Source: Thermoplasmata archaeon
GTDB taxonomy: Archaea > Thermoplasmatota > Thermoplasmata > Thermoplasmatales > Thermoplasmataceae
Length of the DNA stretch: 15,561 nucleotides
Direction: 5' to 3'
Assembly (NCBI GenBank): GCA_021797385.1
Contig: JAJZZW010000028.1
Coordinates: 1 to 15,561 of the forward strand
Shown here in pieces: positions 1-7,442 of this stretch (positions within the stretch are counted from its first letter, which is position 1; each line of letters starts with the position of its first letter). The position numbers and the translations under genes are program-made. A model generated the notes under the pieces. The model did no database searches, had not been told where the DNA came from, and saw only the letters and a list, made by a program, of their open reading frames with translations.

Positions 1-1362
1 ACATGAGTTAGCGTTTGCAAGTGCTGTCGATATGGAACTGTAGGTCTGCGCATGACCGCTGGTTATAACAGTAGTCCATGCTGAATCCATTAATGTCTGC
101 CATTCGCCTATCCATGGTACAGGGTCTCGTATGAATACACCCTCGCTTATGGCCTTTAATGATACATTAAGTACTGAGTTGTTTCCGGTTAAGCCTGTTA
201 CATTCATGCCCACGGTACCGGTATCAACTGATCCTGGCCACTGGTAATCCATCATTGTGTATTTATTTGCGGCTAATCCTTTGTATGTTGCCCAGTAGGA
301 AGTTTTGTACTCAGGACTGAAATATTTGCTCAGGTTGTATATATAGTACATTGCACTCACATCATTGGTAGAGTTGAATGTAACCGGATTGCCTCCATAC
401 TGTACGAAGAACTGGTATAATTCAGTTGCAGTACTGGCTCCTCCATGTCCCTGGAAGTTGATCATTCCTCTGCCGTATTTTGAATCAAGTACTTTTGCAT
501 CACTCAGAAGTGCTGTGAAATTCTGTGGTTCTGCATTTATGCCAGCGGCTTTGAGTGCTGTCTGGTCAATCCATACCAGTGGTGTGTTTATGATTTCTGT
601 TATAAATGGTACAGATCCGGAGAATATTGTGCCTTCATAGTCTGTAAGATCGACTATTGATGGAATTACATTGCTCGGCATCAGTGTTTTTACTCCTCCT
701 TTTACGGTGCTGTTCATATTGAGCAGGTAAGAGTGCCCGTTATATGTCCCGTACGCCAGGACTCCAATGTCCAGGTTATCTATGCTTGTTACTATAGGTG
801 TTGAGTGCCCGGCTACCACATCTGCTTCCACATCTGATATAATAGATGTTGCGGTTTCGTCCACTGCTGTTACCTTTATATTGGTATATTTAGCGTTGAA
901 TGCACTTACCACGCCTTTGTAATAAGCGGAGAAATCAGATGGGGATACGCTGGTGAAATATGTTATATCCACTGTTGAGCTGCCGGTATAGAACGTTGTA
1001 ATTGTTTCGCTTGTGTTGCTACTGCTTATTGGTATAAATCCTGTAGCTGCTTCTCCGGCGAATTCAACGTGTGGCGATAACATATACTGTACAAACTGAT
1101 CCATGGCCTGTGTGTCACTAACACTGAGGCCGGATGTATTAACTTCGGCTATCACACAACCACCCAGCAGATGGTCGGAATTTGCAGGACCGGATGGCCC
1201 TGGATACACTTCCAGTGTCTGTATGGCTGCCTTCTTGGGTAATAAATGGGGAAGTTCTATTGCTATAACTCCGCCTATGACAGCGACCACAATTATGATC
1301 GCAATCACTTTCACCCAGAAATTCTTTTTAGGTTTAGATGATTCTTCATCAGGTTTCTTCAT
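1..1362 (-). CDS. ABC transporter sugar-binding protein, membrane-anchored (C-terminus beyond window)
   Basis: Extracellular solute-binding protein (family 1, sugar type) for the permease/ATPase operon next door. Reading from ATG at 1362, 454 codons stay open to the window edge. Residues 1-14 are charged, 15-36 form a hydrophobic anchor, and there is no lipobox cysteine. The recognisable fold runs from about residue 131 (VDITYFTSVSP), through a YGT/YNGHSY stretch near 204-212, a ligand-cleft-like segment WIDQTALKAAGI (264-275), FVQYGGNP (319-326) and MMDYQWPG (370-377), to the usual C-terminal RDPVPWIGEW block (412-421). The protein is therefore nearly complete. Oddly, residues 53-116 (PGPSG, LLGG, FVQYMLSPHVEFAGEAATGFIPI) look like the block that normally precedes the last segment of this family, here placed just after the anchor. 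The sugar is probably an alpha-glucoside, inferred from the two glycosidases nearby. Family is confident; substrate is not. Confidence 0.88.
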   Translation of the reverse strand, partial: MKKPDEESSKPKKNFWVKVIAIIIVVAVIGGVIAIELPHLLPKKAAIQTLEVYPGPSGPANSDHLLGGCVIAEVNTSGLSVSDTQAMDQFVQYMLSPHVEFAGEAATGFIPISSSNTSETITTFYTGSSTVDITYFTSVSPSDFSAYYKGVVSAFNAKYTNIKVTAVDETATSIISDVEADVVAGHSTPIVTSIDNLDIGVLAYGTYNGHSYLLNMNSTVKGGVKTLMPSNVIPSIVDLTDYEGTIFSGSVPFITEIINTPLVWIDQTALKAAGINAEPQNFTALLSDAKVLDSKYGRGMINFQGHGGASTATELYQFFVQYGGNPVTFNSTNDVSAMYYIYNLSKYFSPEYKTSYWATYKGLAANKYTMMDYQWPGSVDTGTVGMNVTGLTGNNSVLNVSLKAISEGVFIRDPVPWIGEWQTLMDSAWTTVITSGHAQTYSSISTALANANSC

Positions 1363-1380
1363 AAAAATCTATAACATAGT

Positions 1381-1390
1381 AATATTTAAA
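1381..1390 (-). promoter_or_regulatory. TATA box of sugar-binding protein gene
   Basis: On the minus strand TTTAAATATT is preceded by purine-rich AAAG (BRE-like) and is centred about 24 bases before the ATG at 1362. That places transcription start at or next to the start codon, a leaderless mRNA. An upstream ATG in the same region is followed at once by a stop codon, which supports the 1362 start. Confidence 0.6.
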
Positions 1391-1470
1391 CTTTACTGAT
1401 ATCTATTAAATAGCCACTGAATTTACACAGCTTATCATGTTTAATATACCATTACCAGTACATACCAAAC

Positions 1471-1480
1471 TTTAAATATA
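1471..1480 (+). promoter_or_regulatory. TATA box of permease-ATPase operon
   Basis: TTTAAATATA is centred about 24 bases before the ATG at 1499, so the operon mRNA is probably leaderless. The divergent TATA box of the binding protein lies about 90 bases away, so one regulator bound between could control both. ATACCA occurs twice here (1446-1451 and 1462-1467), but it is too short to call an operator. Confidence 0.6.
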
Positions 1481-1498
1481 ACTTATAAATTAATTGCT

Positions 1499-2344
1499 AT
1501 GTTCATGCAGAGTCATAGAAATTATAAGTATATAATTTATGTTTTACCGGCACTGGTCTATGTTGCCGTCCTTTCCTTCTTTCCTGCCGCATCTGTGGTG
1601 TTTTATAGCTTCAGAAGCACCGGGGGAGGTTATTCCCTATCCAACTATCATGCAATATACAAGGCAGGGCTTGTGGTCTCACTTGGCGATACATTGCTTG
1701 TAAGCTTCGGTGCACTGTTAATTCAATTATTCTTTGCCATACTCATAGCCAATATTTTAATCAAATCACTCAAGGGGAATAAATTATTTTCCACAATATT
1801 CATCATTCCCTACGGTATTTCAACTGTGGTTTCTGCATTCATATTTTCATTGATATTCAGCCCGGTGGGAGGATTTGCCAATTCAACCCTGTACTCTCTG
1901 GGAATCCACAGCATCGACTGGTATTCCAATCGATATTCCTCAATGGGCATTGTGATGTTCGCAGACTTCTGGAAAAATACACCACTGGTTGCCCTTATAC
2001 TCCTGGGCGGAATGTCCACCATACCACCAAGGCTCTATGAGGCGGCGAGCGTTGATGGTGCCGGTTCTTTCAGAAGATTCATACATATAACATTGCCGAA
2101 TCTGGCTCCATTCATAGCCATAGCATTATTGATAAGGGGTGTCAGTGAATTCAATATATTCGCCCTTCCATTGATATTAATAGGATATTCCCCATCGCTG
2201 ATCAATACACTGGTATACGAGTACTTTTTATATTCTTCTACAACATATTACTCCTATGCGGCGGCAAGCATCCTACTGGCAATAATAGTGGTTTTTGCCT
2301 TTATAGTAATAAAATTCGGGGGTGCAAAGCAGTATGAGAAATAG
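1499..2344 (+). CDS. ABC sugar transporter permease, MalF-like
   Basis: First of two transmembrane subunits of a CUT1-type (maltose/trehalose-like) importer in the cytoplasmic membrane. The 281-aa protein has about six hydrophobic segments, starting with YIIYVLPALVYVAVLSFF (about 11-28). It carries the EAA coupling loop at residues 181-200 (EAASVDGAG...ITLP), which docks onto the ATPase. It lacks the large periplasmic loop of E. coli MalF and matches the compact archaeal and Gram-positive form. The start at 1499 is supported by a TATA box 24 bases upstream. Its end overlaps the second permease, so the subunits are probably made in a coupled way. The sugar cannot be read from the sequence. Confidence 0.93.
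   Translation: MFMQSHRNYKYIIYVLPALVYVAVLSFFPAASVVFYSFRSTGGGYSLSNYHAIYKAGLVVSLGDTLLVSFGALLIQLFFAILIANILIKSLKGNKLFSTIFIIPYGISTVVSAFIFSLIFSPVGGFANSTLYSLGIHSIDWYSNRYSSMGIVMFADFWKNTPLVALILLGGMSTIPPRLYEAASVDGAGSFRRFIHITLPNLAPFIAIALLIRGVSEFNIFALPLILIGYSPSLINTLVYEYFLYSSTTYYSYAAASILLAIIVVFAFIVIKFGGAKQYEK
2318..2324 (+). promoter_or_regulatory. Shine-Dalgarno deciding the second permease start
   Basis: GGGGGTG lies 9 bases before ATG 2334 and resembles the archaeal GGAGGTG consensus with one mismatch. It favours ATG 2334 over the in-frame GTG at 2322, which overlaps this motif and would have no ribosome site of its own. Confidence 0.5.
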
Positions 2345-3146
2345 GAATCTGCCATCGTATGTAATAGCCATAATTCTGGCTGTGATTTTTATTTATCCAC
2401 TGTACATACTAATACTGATAGCCTTTGAACCCATAAGCCTGACATTTGACAGGCTTTATCCATACCAGCTTCCTTTTGTTTTCACTCTGAAGAATTTCGA
2501 ATCATCCATAAAGAATCTATCACTTATAAAACCTGTTATAAGAAGTGTTATAGTTGCCTTTACAGTGGGCATTCTTGCACTTGTGCTTGCCACCCCGGCA
2601 GGTTACGGCTTGAATAAACTATCAGCGAGATTTTCAAATAAAATTATCATGCTTCTCTTCGTTGTTAACATGATGCCTGCCATAGTTATCGCAATTCCCA
2701 TTTCCGTATACTTCATTAAGGTAGGTCTTTACGATAATATATTCGGCATTGCACTGGCCCAGGAGCTTGTGGTTTTACCCATATCGGTATTCATCATGCT
2801 TGGTGGTTTCCGGGCACTCCCGCAGGATCTGGAAAACCAGGCAATGGTGGACGGTGCATCCATTATCCATTCCTTCAAGGATGTTATTTTCCCATTAATA
2901 AAAATACCCTTACTGATATCATTTTTATTGGCATGGATGACCTCCTGGGACGAGTTTACCTATGCAGTTATAATATCGCCAGTAAACCCGACATTCCCTG
3001 TAAGCCTGTATGATTATGTCAGCAGAGGTGAGCCATTTATAGCCTCAACCTTTGCCCTTCTGGTAACCATACCGGTAATTGTAATAGTTGTTGTGCTCCA
3101 GAAGTATTTAAAGGGAGAGTATTTAAGCGGAGGCATGAAAATATGA
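2334..3146 (+). CDS. ABC sugar transporter permease, MalG-like
   Basis: Second transmembrane subunit of the CUT1-type importer. I place the start at ATG 2334 (270 aa), because a Shine-Dalgarno-like GGGGGTG precedes it. An in-frame GTG at 2322 would add four residues. The protein begins with a basic segment, then a hydrophobic helix (VIAIILAVIFIYPLYILILIAF), and has about six membrane spans. The EAA coupling loop is at about residues 167-187 (ENQAMVDGAS...VIFP). The C-terminus GEYLSGGMKI, ending in a short basic, glycine-rich tail, is typical of MalG-like proteins. The gene overlaps the first permease by 11 bases and shares ATGA with the ATPase, so all three are one transcription and translation unit. 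Confidence 0.93.
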   Translation: MRNRNLPSYVIAIILAVIFIYPLYILILIAFEPISLTFDRLYPYQLPFVFTLKNFESSIKNLSLIKPVIRSVIVAFTVGILALVLATPAGYGLNKLSARFSNKIIMLLFVVNMMPAIVIAIPISVYFIKVGLYDNIFGIALAQELVVLPISVFIMLGGFRALPQDLENQAMVDGASIIHSFKDVIFPLIKIPLLISFLLAWMTSWDEFTYAVIISPVNPTFPVSLYDYVSRGEPFIASTFALLVTIPVIVIVVVLQKYLKGEYLSGGMKI

Positions 3147-4162
3147 ATTATAAAATGGAATTAATAAATCTTGAAAAATCATTTTCAAATGTCAGGGTAC
3201 TGAATAAATTGAATCTGAAAGTGCTGAACGGCGAGTTTCTCGTGGTTCTCGGTCCTTCCGGCGAGGGCAAATCCACACTTCTCAGGACTATTGTGGGAAT
3301 TGAAAATCTCGATGGCGGAAAGATAATAGTTGACGGTAACGATGTAACCTCCCAGCCACCCAATAAAAGGAATATAGCCATGGTGTTCCAGAATTACGCA
3401 CTGTATCCAAATATGACAGCGTATAAAAACATTGCATTTCCACTGAAGATGGCTGGGCTTTCAAAGGATGAGATACACAAAAAAATTGAAAAGGTTGCAG
3501 ATCTACTCAACATAGGGCCACAGCTCGATGTCAATGCCACAAGGTTGAGTGGGGGGCAGCAGCAGAGGGTTGCAATTGCCAGGGCACTTGTGCGGGACCC
3601 TGCACTCTTTCTGCTGGATGAACCACTGAGCAATCTTGATGCCCGGGTCAGATACACATCAAGGCAGGAATTGAAAAGATTGCAGAAGGATCTGAATCAC
3701 ACGTTCGTTTACGTTACACATGACCAGGTCGAGGCTTCAAACCTTGCAGACAGGGTTGCGGTTCTTCATAATGGTGTGATCGAGCAGATCGGACCATACA
3801 ATGAGTTATATGAGAGACCGGCAACACAGTGGGTCGGCGATTTCATAGGAACATATCCCATGAATTTTATTCCCGGCGATGATATGGGCTATCCAGACCG
3901 GACCATCGGGTTCAGGACCAGATGGGCAACGGATGGCAATGATATAACAGCCCAGGTTACATTGATAGAAAATTCAGAGGGAAATTACTTCGTGCACTGC
4001 ACATCCGGTGGCAGTGATATGGTGGTCAGGACCGATGTAAAATACAGTGTGGGTGACCAGATATCATTCGGATTGGAAAAATTCAATGTGTACAGGGATG
4101 GAATCCTGGAGGATGTAAAATCCAATGACGGGGTTGCCAGTTCAGAGGTCAATAGCAGCTAG
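3143..4162 (+). CDS. ABC sugar transporter ATPase, MalK/MsmX-like
   Basis: Cytoplasmic ATPase that powers the importer. The 339-aa protein has Walker A GPSGEGKST (37-45), Q-loop VFQNYALYPN (81-90, Q83), signature LSGGQQQR (135-142), Walker B LFLLDEP (155-161), D-loop SNLD (163-166) and switch histidine H193 in YVTHDQVEAS. After about residue 235 comes a shortened MalK-type C-terminal domain (TOBE/OB-like), somewhat shorter than in the usual roughly 370-aa members. The start is supported by GGAGG at 3129-3133, 9 bases upstream, and by the ATGA overlap with the MalG-like gene. The stop codon is shared with the convergent glycosidase gene through a CTAG palindrome. MalK-like ATPases often serve several sugar importers, so this one may too. 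Confidence 0.95.
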   Translation: MNYKMELINLEKSFSNVRVLNKLNLKVLNGEFLVVLGPSGEGKSTLLRTIVGIENLDGGKIIVDGNDVTSQPPNKRNIAMVFQNYALYPNMTAYKNIAFPLKMAGLSKDEIHKKIEKVADLLNIGPQLDVNATRLSGGQQQRVAIARALVRDPALFLLDEPLSNLDARVRYTSRQELKRLQKDLNHTFVYVTHDQVEASNLADRVAVLHNGVIEQIGPYNELYERPATQWVGDFIGTYPMNFIPGDDMGYPDRTIGFRTRWATDGNDITAQVTLIENSEGNYFVHCTSGGSDMVVRTDVKYSVGDQISFGLEKFNVYRDGILEDVKSNDGVASSEVNSS

Positions 4163-5343
4163 AATTTATCATCAAGTATCTCCATAAAGGCACCGGTGCT
4201 CCAGGCCTGTGGCATGCATGGATAGATTTCCAGCTGATCCATATTTATCATATTGCCGTCTAGATCAACTGAATAATATTCATATGGGTCTCTTATAGCA
4301 AGTATTGCATTCAAAATATAGTCCCTCAACATCTTTGCTTCCTTCTTGAAACCATGGCGCTTCAATCCCTGCAATATTAACCAGTTATCCTGTGGCCATA
4401 TGCTTCCGGCCTGGTACTTATACGGATCAAAATAATCGCTTAAAGAAGATACAGTTCTTATACCGAAGGGTGTCTTCATATCATTTTCAAAAAGCCTTTT
4501 AACAATGGCTGTTTTACTGCTTCTATCTATCAATCCTGTCAGAAGGAGATGCCCTGCACTTGATGTTATTGTATTAAGTTTTTCCATACCATTCCCTGTG
4601 AAAAACACTGCTGGGGAATAATATTCCTCATCTCCCAGCCAGAAATACCTGTTAATGTTATTTTCAAGGAAGTCGATCCTTTTTTCTATTGCCGATCTCA
4701 TAGGGTTTTCCTGGAATAATTCATTGTATTGTTTCATAGCCTGGTAAAAATAACCCTGAACTTCTATGAGTGCGGTATCACCCTTCCATTTTCCGTACAG
4801 GCTCCACGCACCATCGAGCCAACCCTGTGACGCCAGCTTATCCCCGAATTCTATATTATTATATGTTAAGAACCCGGTTTTCCCCGATTTTTCAATCATC
4901 CATGATACAGATCTTTCCATATGTTTCCTGATGTAATCCATAAATCCGGTATCATTGGTCTTCTCAATGTATAACTCACAGGCATACACGAACAGCGGTG
5001 TGCTGTCAATGGAATAATAGAGTGGAACAGAGGGTTTAACCCATTTTTCCTTTGATGGATTATATCTGAATGTCCTGGCATCTGCTAGCTCGTGAAGTAT
5101 TTTTCCCGGCTCCTCTCCGGTACCGGTATTATAGATTATACCCTGGTTTCCCGCAAGAACCATCAATGTGTTTTTGAGGATATCCGGATAAATATAGAAA
5201 AGTTCAACTCCGGAGATTATGGAATCCCTGCCGAATAGTTCCATGAATCTTGGGTATCCAGCATACATGAAACCATTCTCAGACTTGAGCATGGAGACAT
5301 AATTATTCATGCTCCTGCGAATTGATTGAAGATCTTCTGACAC
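4159..5343 (-). CDS. amylo-alpha-1,6-glucosidase-like (alpha/alpha)6-barrel glycoside hydrolase
   Basis: Probably cytoplasmic (no signal peptide) hydrolase of alpha-glucosidic bonds, in the glycogen-debranching/MGH1-like clan. The 394 residues show the family motifs in order: FGRDS (37-41), GEEPGKILHE (76-85), YYSIDSTPLFV (109-119), QGWLDG with the likely general acid D177, FGIRTVSS (293-300), GSIWPQDN (313-320), and a C-terminal E372 followed by YPCMPQAWSTGAF (374-386), the usual location of the base. Typical archaeal debranching-type proteins carry an extra N-terminal beta domain, absent here: only the catalytic barrel is encoded. In size it resembles GH63 mannosylglycerate hydrolases, an alternative activity. 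Start is GTG 5343, supported by a TATA box 26 bases upstream. The next in-frame ATG (codon 12) would cut into the protein. Confidence 0.85.
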   Translation of the reverse strand: MSEDLQSIRRSMNNYVSMLKSENGFMYAGYPRFMELFGRDSIISGVELFYIYPDILKNTLMVLAGNQGIIYNTGTGEEPGKILHELADARTFRYNPSKEKWVKPSVPLYYSIDSTPLFVYACELYIEKTNDTGFMDYIRKHMERSVSWMIEKSGKTGFLTYNNIEFGDKLASQGWLDGAWSLYGKWKGDTALIEVQGYFYQAMKQYNELFQENPMRSAIEKRIDFLENNINRYFWLGDEEYYSPAVFFTGNGMEKLNTITSSAGHLLLTGLIDRSSKTAIVKRLFENDMKTPFGIRTVSSLSDYFDPYKYQAGSIWPQDNWLILQGLKRHGFKKEAKMLRDYILNAILAIRDPYEYYSVDLDGNMINMDQLEIYPCMPQAWSTGAFMEILDDKF

Positions 5344-5364
5344 AGGGTGATTATATAGTATACC

Positions 5365-5374
5365 TATTTAAAAA
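5365..5374 (-). promoter_or_regulatory. TATA box of debranching-type glycosidase gene
   Basis: TTTTTAAATA on the minus strand is centred about 26 bases before the GTG at 5343, giving a leaderless mRNA with a GTG start. The same T-run could also help end the upstream GH15 transcript. Confidence 0.55.
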
Positions 5375-5383
5375 TTTTCCCGC

Positions 5384-5403
5384 TGCCGAACAGTGCGGAA
5401 CAG
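5384..5403. repeat. tandem 10-bp repeat upstream of a TATA box
   Basis: TGCCGAACAG is followed directly by TGCGGAACAG, two 10-base copies with one mismatch. They lie between the GH15 stop and the TATA box of the glycosidase gene, about 41-60 bases before its start. A repeat period of one helical turn just upstream of the BRE/TATA is where an archaeal activator could bind. That role is inferred. Confidence 0.4.
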
Positions 5404-5429
5404 CTCTGCAGATGCCGCCATATGGAGTA

Positions 5430-7280
5430 TTATGCATACTTCAATATTCCTGCATTGCCGCTCTTTTTGAATTCATTATTCAGAAGAGTGATTGTCCTGA
5501 TAACGCCCAGATGTGATATTGCCTGTGGAAAGTTCCCCAGCATCTCACCGGTTTTCAAATCTATCTCCTCCGAGAAGAGCATGAGATGGTTTGACATGTT
5601 CAAAACAGATTCCAGTATATCCTTTGCTTCACCGACCCTTTCCATTTTGATCAGGTCTTCGATATACCAGAATGTAAGCAGGAGAAACCCGTTGTCCTCA
5701 CCCTTTAATCCATCATCCTCTAGGTAACGCTTGAAGAGGTAAGAACTGTTCATGAGTCTGGTCTCAACAACCTTGATGGTTCCCAGTACACGGGGGTCAT
5801 CTGAATCCAGAAAATTTATGAGTGGAAGCCGCAGAAGTGATGCATCTATTTCCTTTGACCCATAACTCTGCACAAATGAGTTTGCTTCACTGTCGAAGCC
5901 ATTTGCGAGTATGTCATCCCTGATTTCCTTTTCAATTCTGTCCCAGTCGTTGTAATCAGCGGAGTATGACAGCTTTTTGCCAATTAGACCGGCAAAGTGA
6001 AATGCCGCCCATGACATAAGCTTAGAGTAAACATAATGCCTCGGCTCGCTTCTGAATTCCCATATGCTTGAATCGGGATATTTCCATATCTGCTTCAATG
6101 TATCAAGTATTTCAACTATGAAGTCCCAGAGCTGCAGGGTAACTATCCCGCCTGAAAGTTCAAAATGATAAATTGCATTAATGATCGAACCGTACTGATC
6201 AACCTGCAGCTGGTCCGCAGCCTCATTCCCGATCCTCACAGGTGCAGAGTTCATATATCCTGAATAATCAAGTATCTTTTCTGATATTTCCCGTGTCTCA
6301 TCCAGCGGGTATATAGTCCTTAATTTATGGTCTCTGTGTATCATATTCATGAGCCCGTAGAGAAACTTTGTTGCCTCATCCTTCAGCCCTATCATTGACA
6401 GAGCTTCAATGACGTATGTTGTATCCCTTATCCAGGTATATCTGTAATCCCAGTTCCTCTCACCGCCTATGGATTCAGGGAGGCTCGATGTGGGGGCTGC
6501 CACCATCAAACCAGTGGGGTCGTAAAACATGCCCTTCAGCACAAGGGCTGATCGCAGCATGTATTTATGCCAGACACCGTGATATGTTATTTTATTAGTC
6601 CAATTTTTCCAGTAAATTCTTGTTTCCTCCAGCCTCTGATACGATTTATATTCCTCTACCCTGTGAATGTAATTGATATCTGTTGAGATAACAAGCCACT
6701 GGTATGTACCTGATCCGAGAAACAGATTATCGTTATACACTATTCCCTGTCCACTGTTAAGCTTGAAATTCGAGGACAGCCCAACACTGGAACTTTCACC
6801 CTGAAAGAGAAAGCCGTTTTCGTTTTGAATTATTTTAGGTAATTCCCTGCTGAAATGAAAATTCGGCTTAAAATATATTTCAACCTTTATTCCGCTGAGA
6901 ACCTCCACAAATCTATGTATTTCGGGAAAATTCAGCGTTGAACAGTCAGATGTGGGCAGAAAATCTGTCAACCTCAATACAATTTTGTCGTTCTGGATGA
7001 ATTCCGTTATGAGTATGTTTGTAAATTCTTCATAATACTGGTTTACTTTTGATTCGTCAACGGGCCTGAATATAAAAGAACCCCCTTTTTTGCTGTCAAG
7101 TATGGAATCAAAGATGGGGTCGGAATCAAAGTCCGGGAAACATGCCCAGTCAATGGTTCCGTCAAGACCGACCAGGGCAGATGTTCTGTTGTTGAATATT
7201 GCACCGTGGTTGCTTATTTTCAGGTAATTTTCTCTGTAAATGTCACTGGTACTGCTGAGTGTCTTTGAATTTATAACCAT
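5430..7280 (-). CDS. GH15 trehalase/glucoamylase
   Basis: Inverting exo-hydrolase of the GH15 family that releases glucose from trehalose or alpha-glucans. The 616-aa protein lacks a signal peptide, so it should act inside the cell on imported sugar. The N-terminal beta-sandwich opens with ISNHGAIFNNRTSALVGLDG (22-41) and IDWACFPDFDSDPIF (43-57). The catalytic barrel contains GGERNWDYRYTWIRD (272-286), QLQVDQYG (357-364), SSIWEFRSEPRHYVYSK (404-420) with the likely general acid E408, and FSEEIDLKTGEMLGNFPQA (569-587) with the base at E571 or E572. Both acidic residues are present, so it should be active. Related Thermoplasma GH15 proteins have been shown to be trehalases, which makes trehalase a serious alternative to the usual glucoamylase label. 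The start at ATG 7280 has a weak TATA-like element 26 bases upstream. Confidence 0.9.
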   Translation of the reverse strand: MVINSKTLSSTSDIYRENYLKISNHGAIFNNRTSALVGLDGTIDWACFPDFDSDPIFDSILDSKKGGSFIFRPVDESKVNQYYEEFTNILITEFIQNDKIVLRLTDFLPTSDCSTLNFPEIHRFVEVLSGIKVEIYFKPNFHFSRELPKIIQNENGFLFQGESSSVGLSSNFKLNSGQGIVYNDNLFLGSGTYQWLVISTDINYIHRVEEYKSYQRLEETRIYWKNWTNKITYHGVWHKYMLRSALVLKGMFYDPTGLMVAAPTSSLPESIGGERNWDYRYTWIRDTTYVIEALSMIGLKDEATKFLYGLMNMIHRDHKLRTIYPLDETREISEKILDYSGYMNSAPVRIGNEAADQLQVDQYGSIINAIYHFELSGGIVTLQLWDFIVEILDTLKQIWKYPDSSIWEFRSEPRHYVYSKLMSWAAFHFAGLIGKKLSYSADYNDWDRIEKEIRDDILANGFDSEANSFVQSYGSKEIDASLLRLPLINFLDSDDPRVLGTIKVVETRLMNSSYLFKRYLEDDGLKGEDNGFLLLTFWYIEDLIKMERVGEAKDILESVLNMSNHLMLFSEEIDLKTGEMLGNFPQAISHLGVIRTITLLNNEFKKSGNAGILKYA

Positions 7281-7302
7281 TGTAAAGGGTAATTTATACG
7301 AC

Positions 7303-7310
7303 TATTAATA
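7303..7310 (-). promoter_or_regulatory. possible TATA box of GH15 gene
   Basis: TATTAATA on the minus strand is centred about 26 bases before the ATG at 7280. A better-looking TATAAATT (7291-7298) lies only about 15 bases from the ATG, too close for a leaderless start there. The call is tentative. Confidence 0.3.
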
Positions 7311-7351
7311 TTTTTAGATTGTATAATTTCTGGTCGTTTTCTTGATCTGAC

Positions 7352-7368
7352 ACAGAAACCTCTGTTTC
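7352..7368. repeat. short inverted repeats downstream of the surface-receptor gene
   Basis: Two overlapping short hairpins, ACAGA-AACC-TCTGT and GAAAC-CTCT-GTTTC, lie about 75 bases past the stop of the 747-aa gene and about 75 bases before the GH15 start. This is the only structure I see in the 162-base gap 7281-7442. It could be a 3'-end hairpin or a protein site, and it is short enough to be chance. Confidence 0.25.
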
Positions 7369-7442
7369 ATGATAATAAATAAATTCACGGGACACAATTA
7401 GATATGATAAATATAGGATAACAAATCATCGAAATTATTTTT

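Noticed and set aside
1103..1399. Open frame of 98 codons on the plus strand across the binding-protein start
   Set aside because: It lies antisense to a clear solute-binding protein and runs over two promoters. Its translation shows no family pattern.
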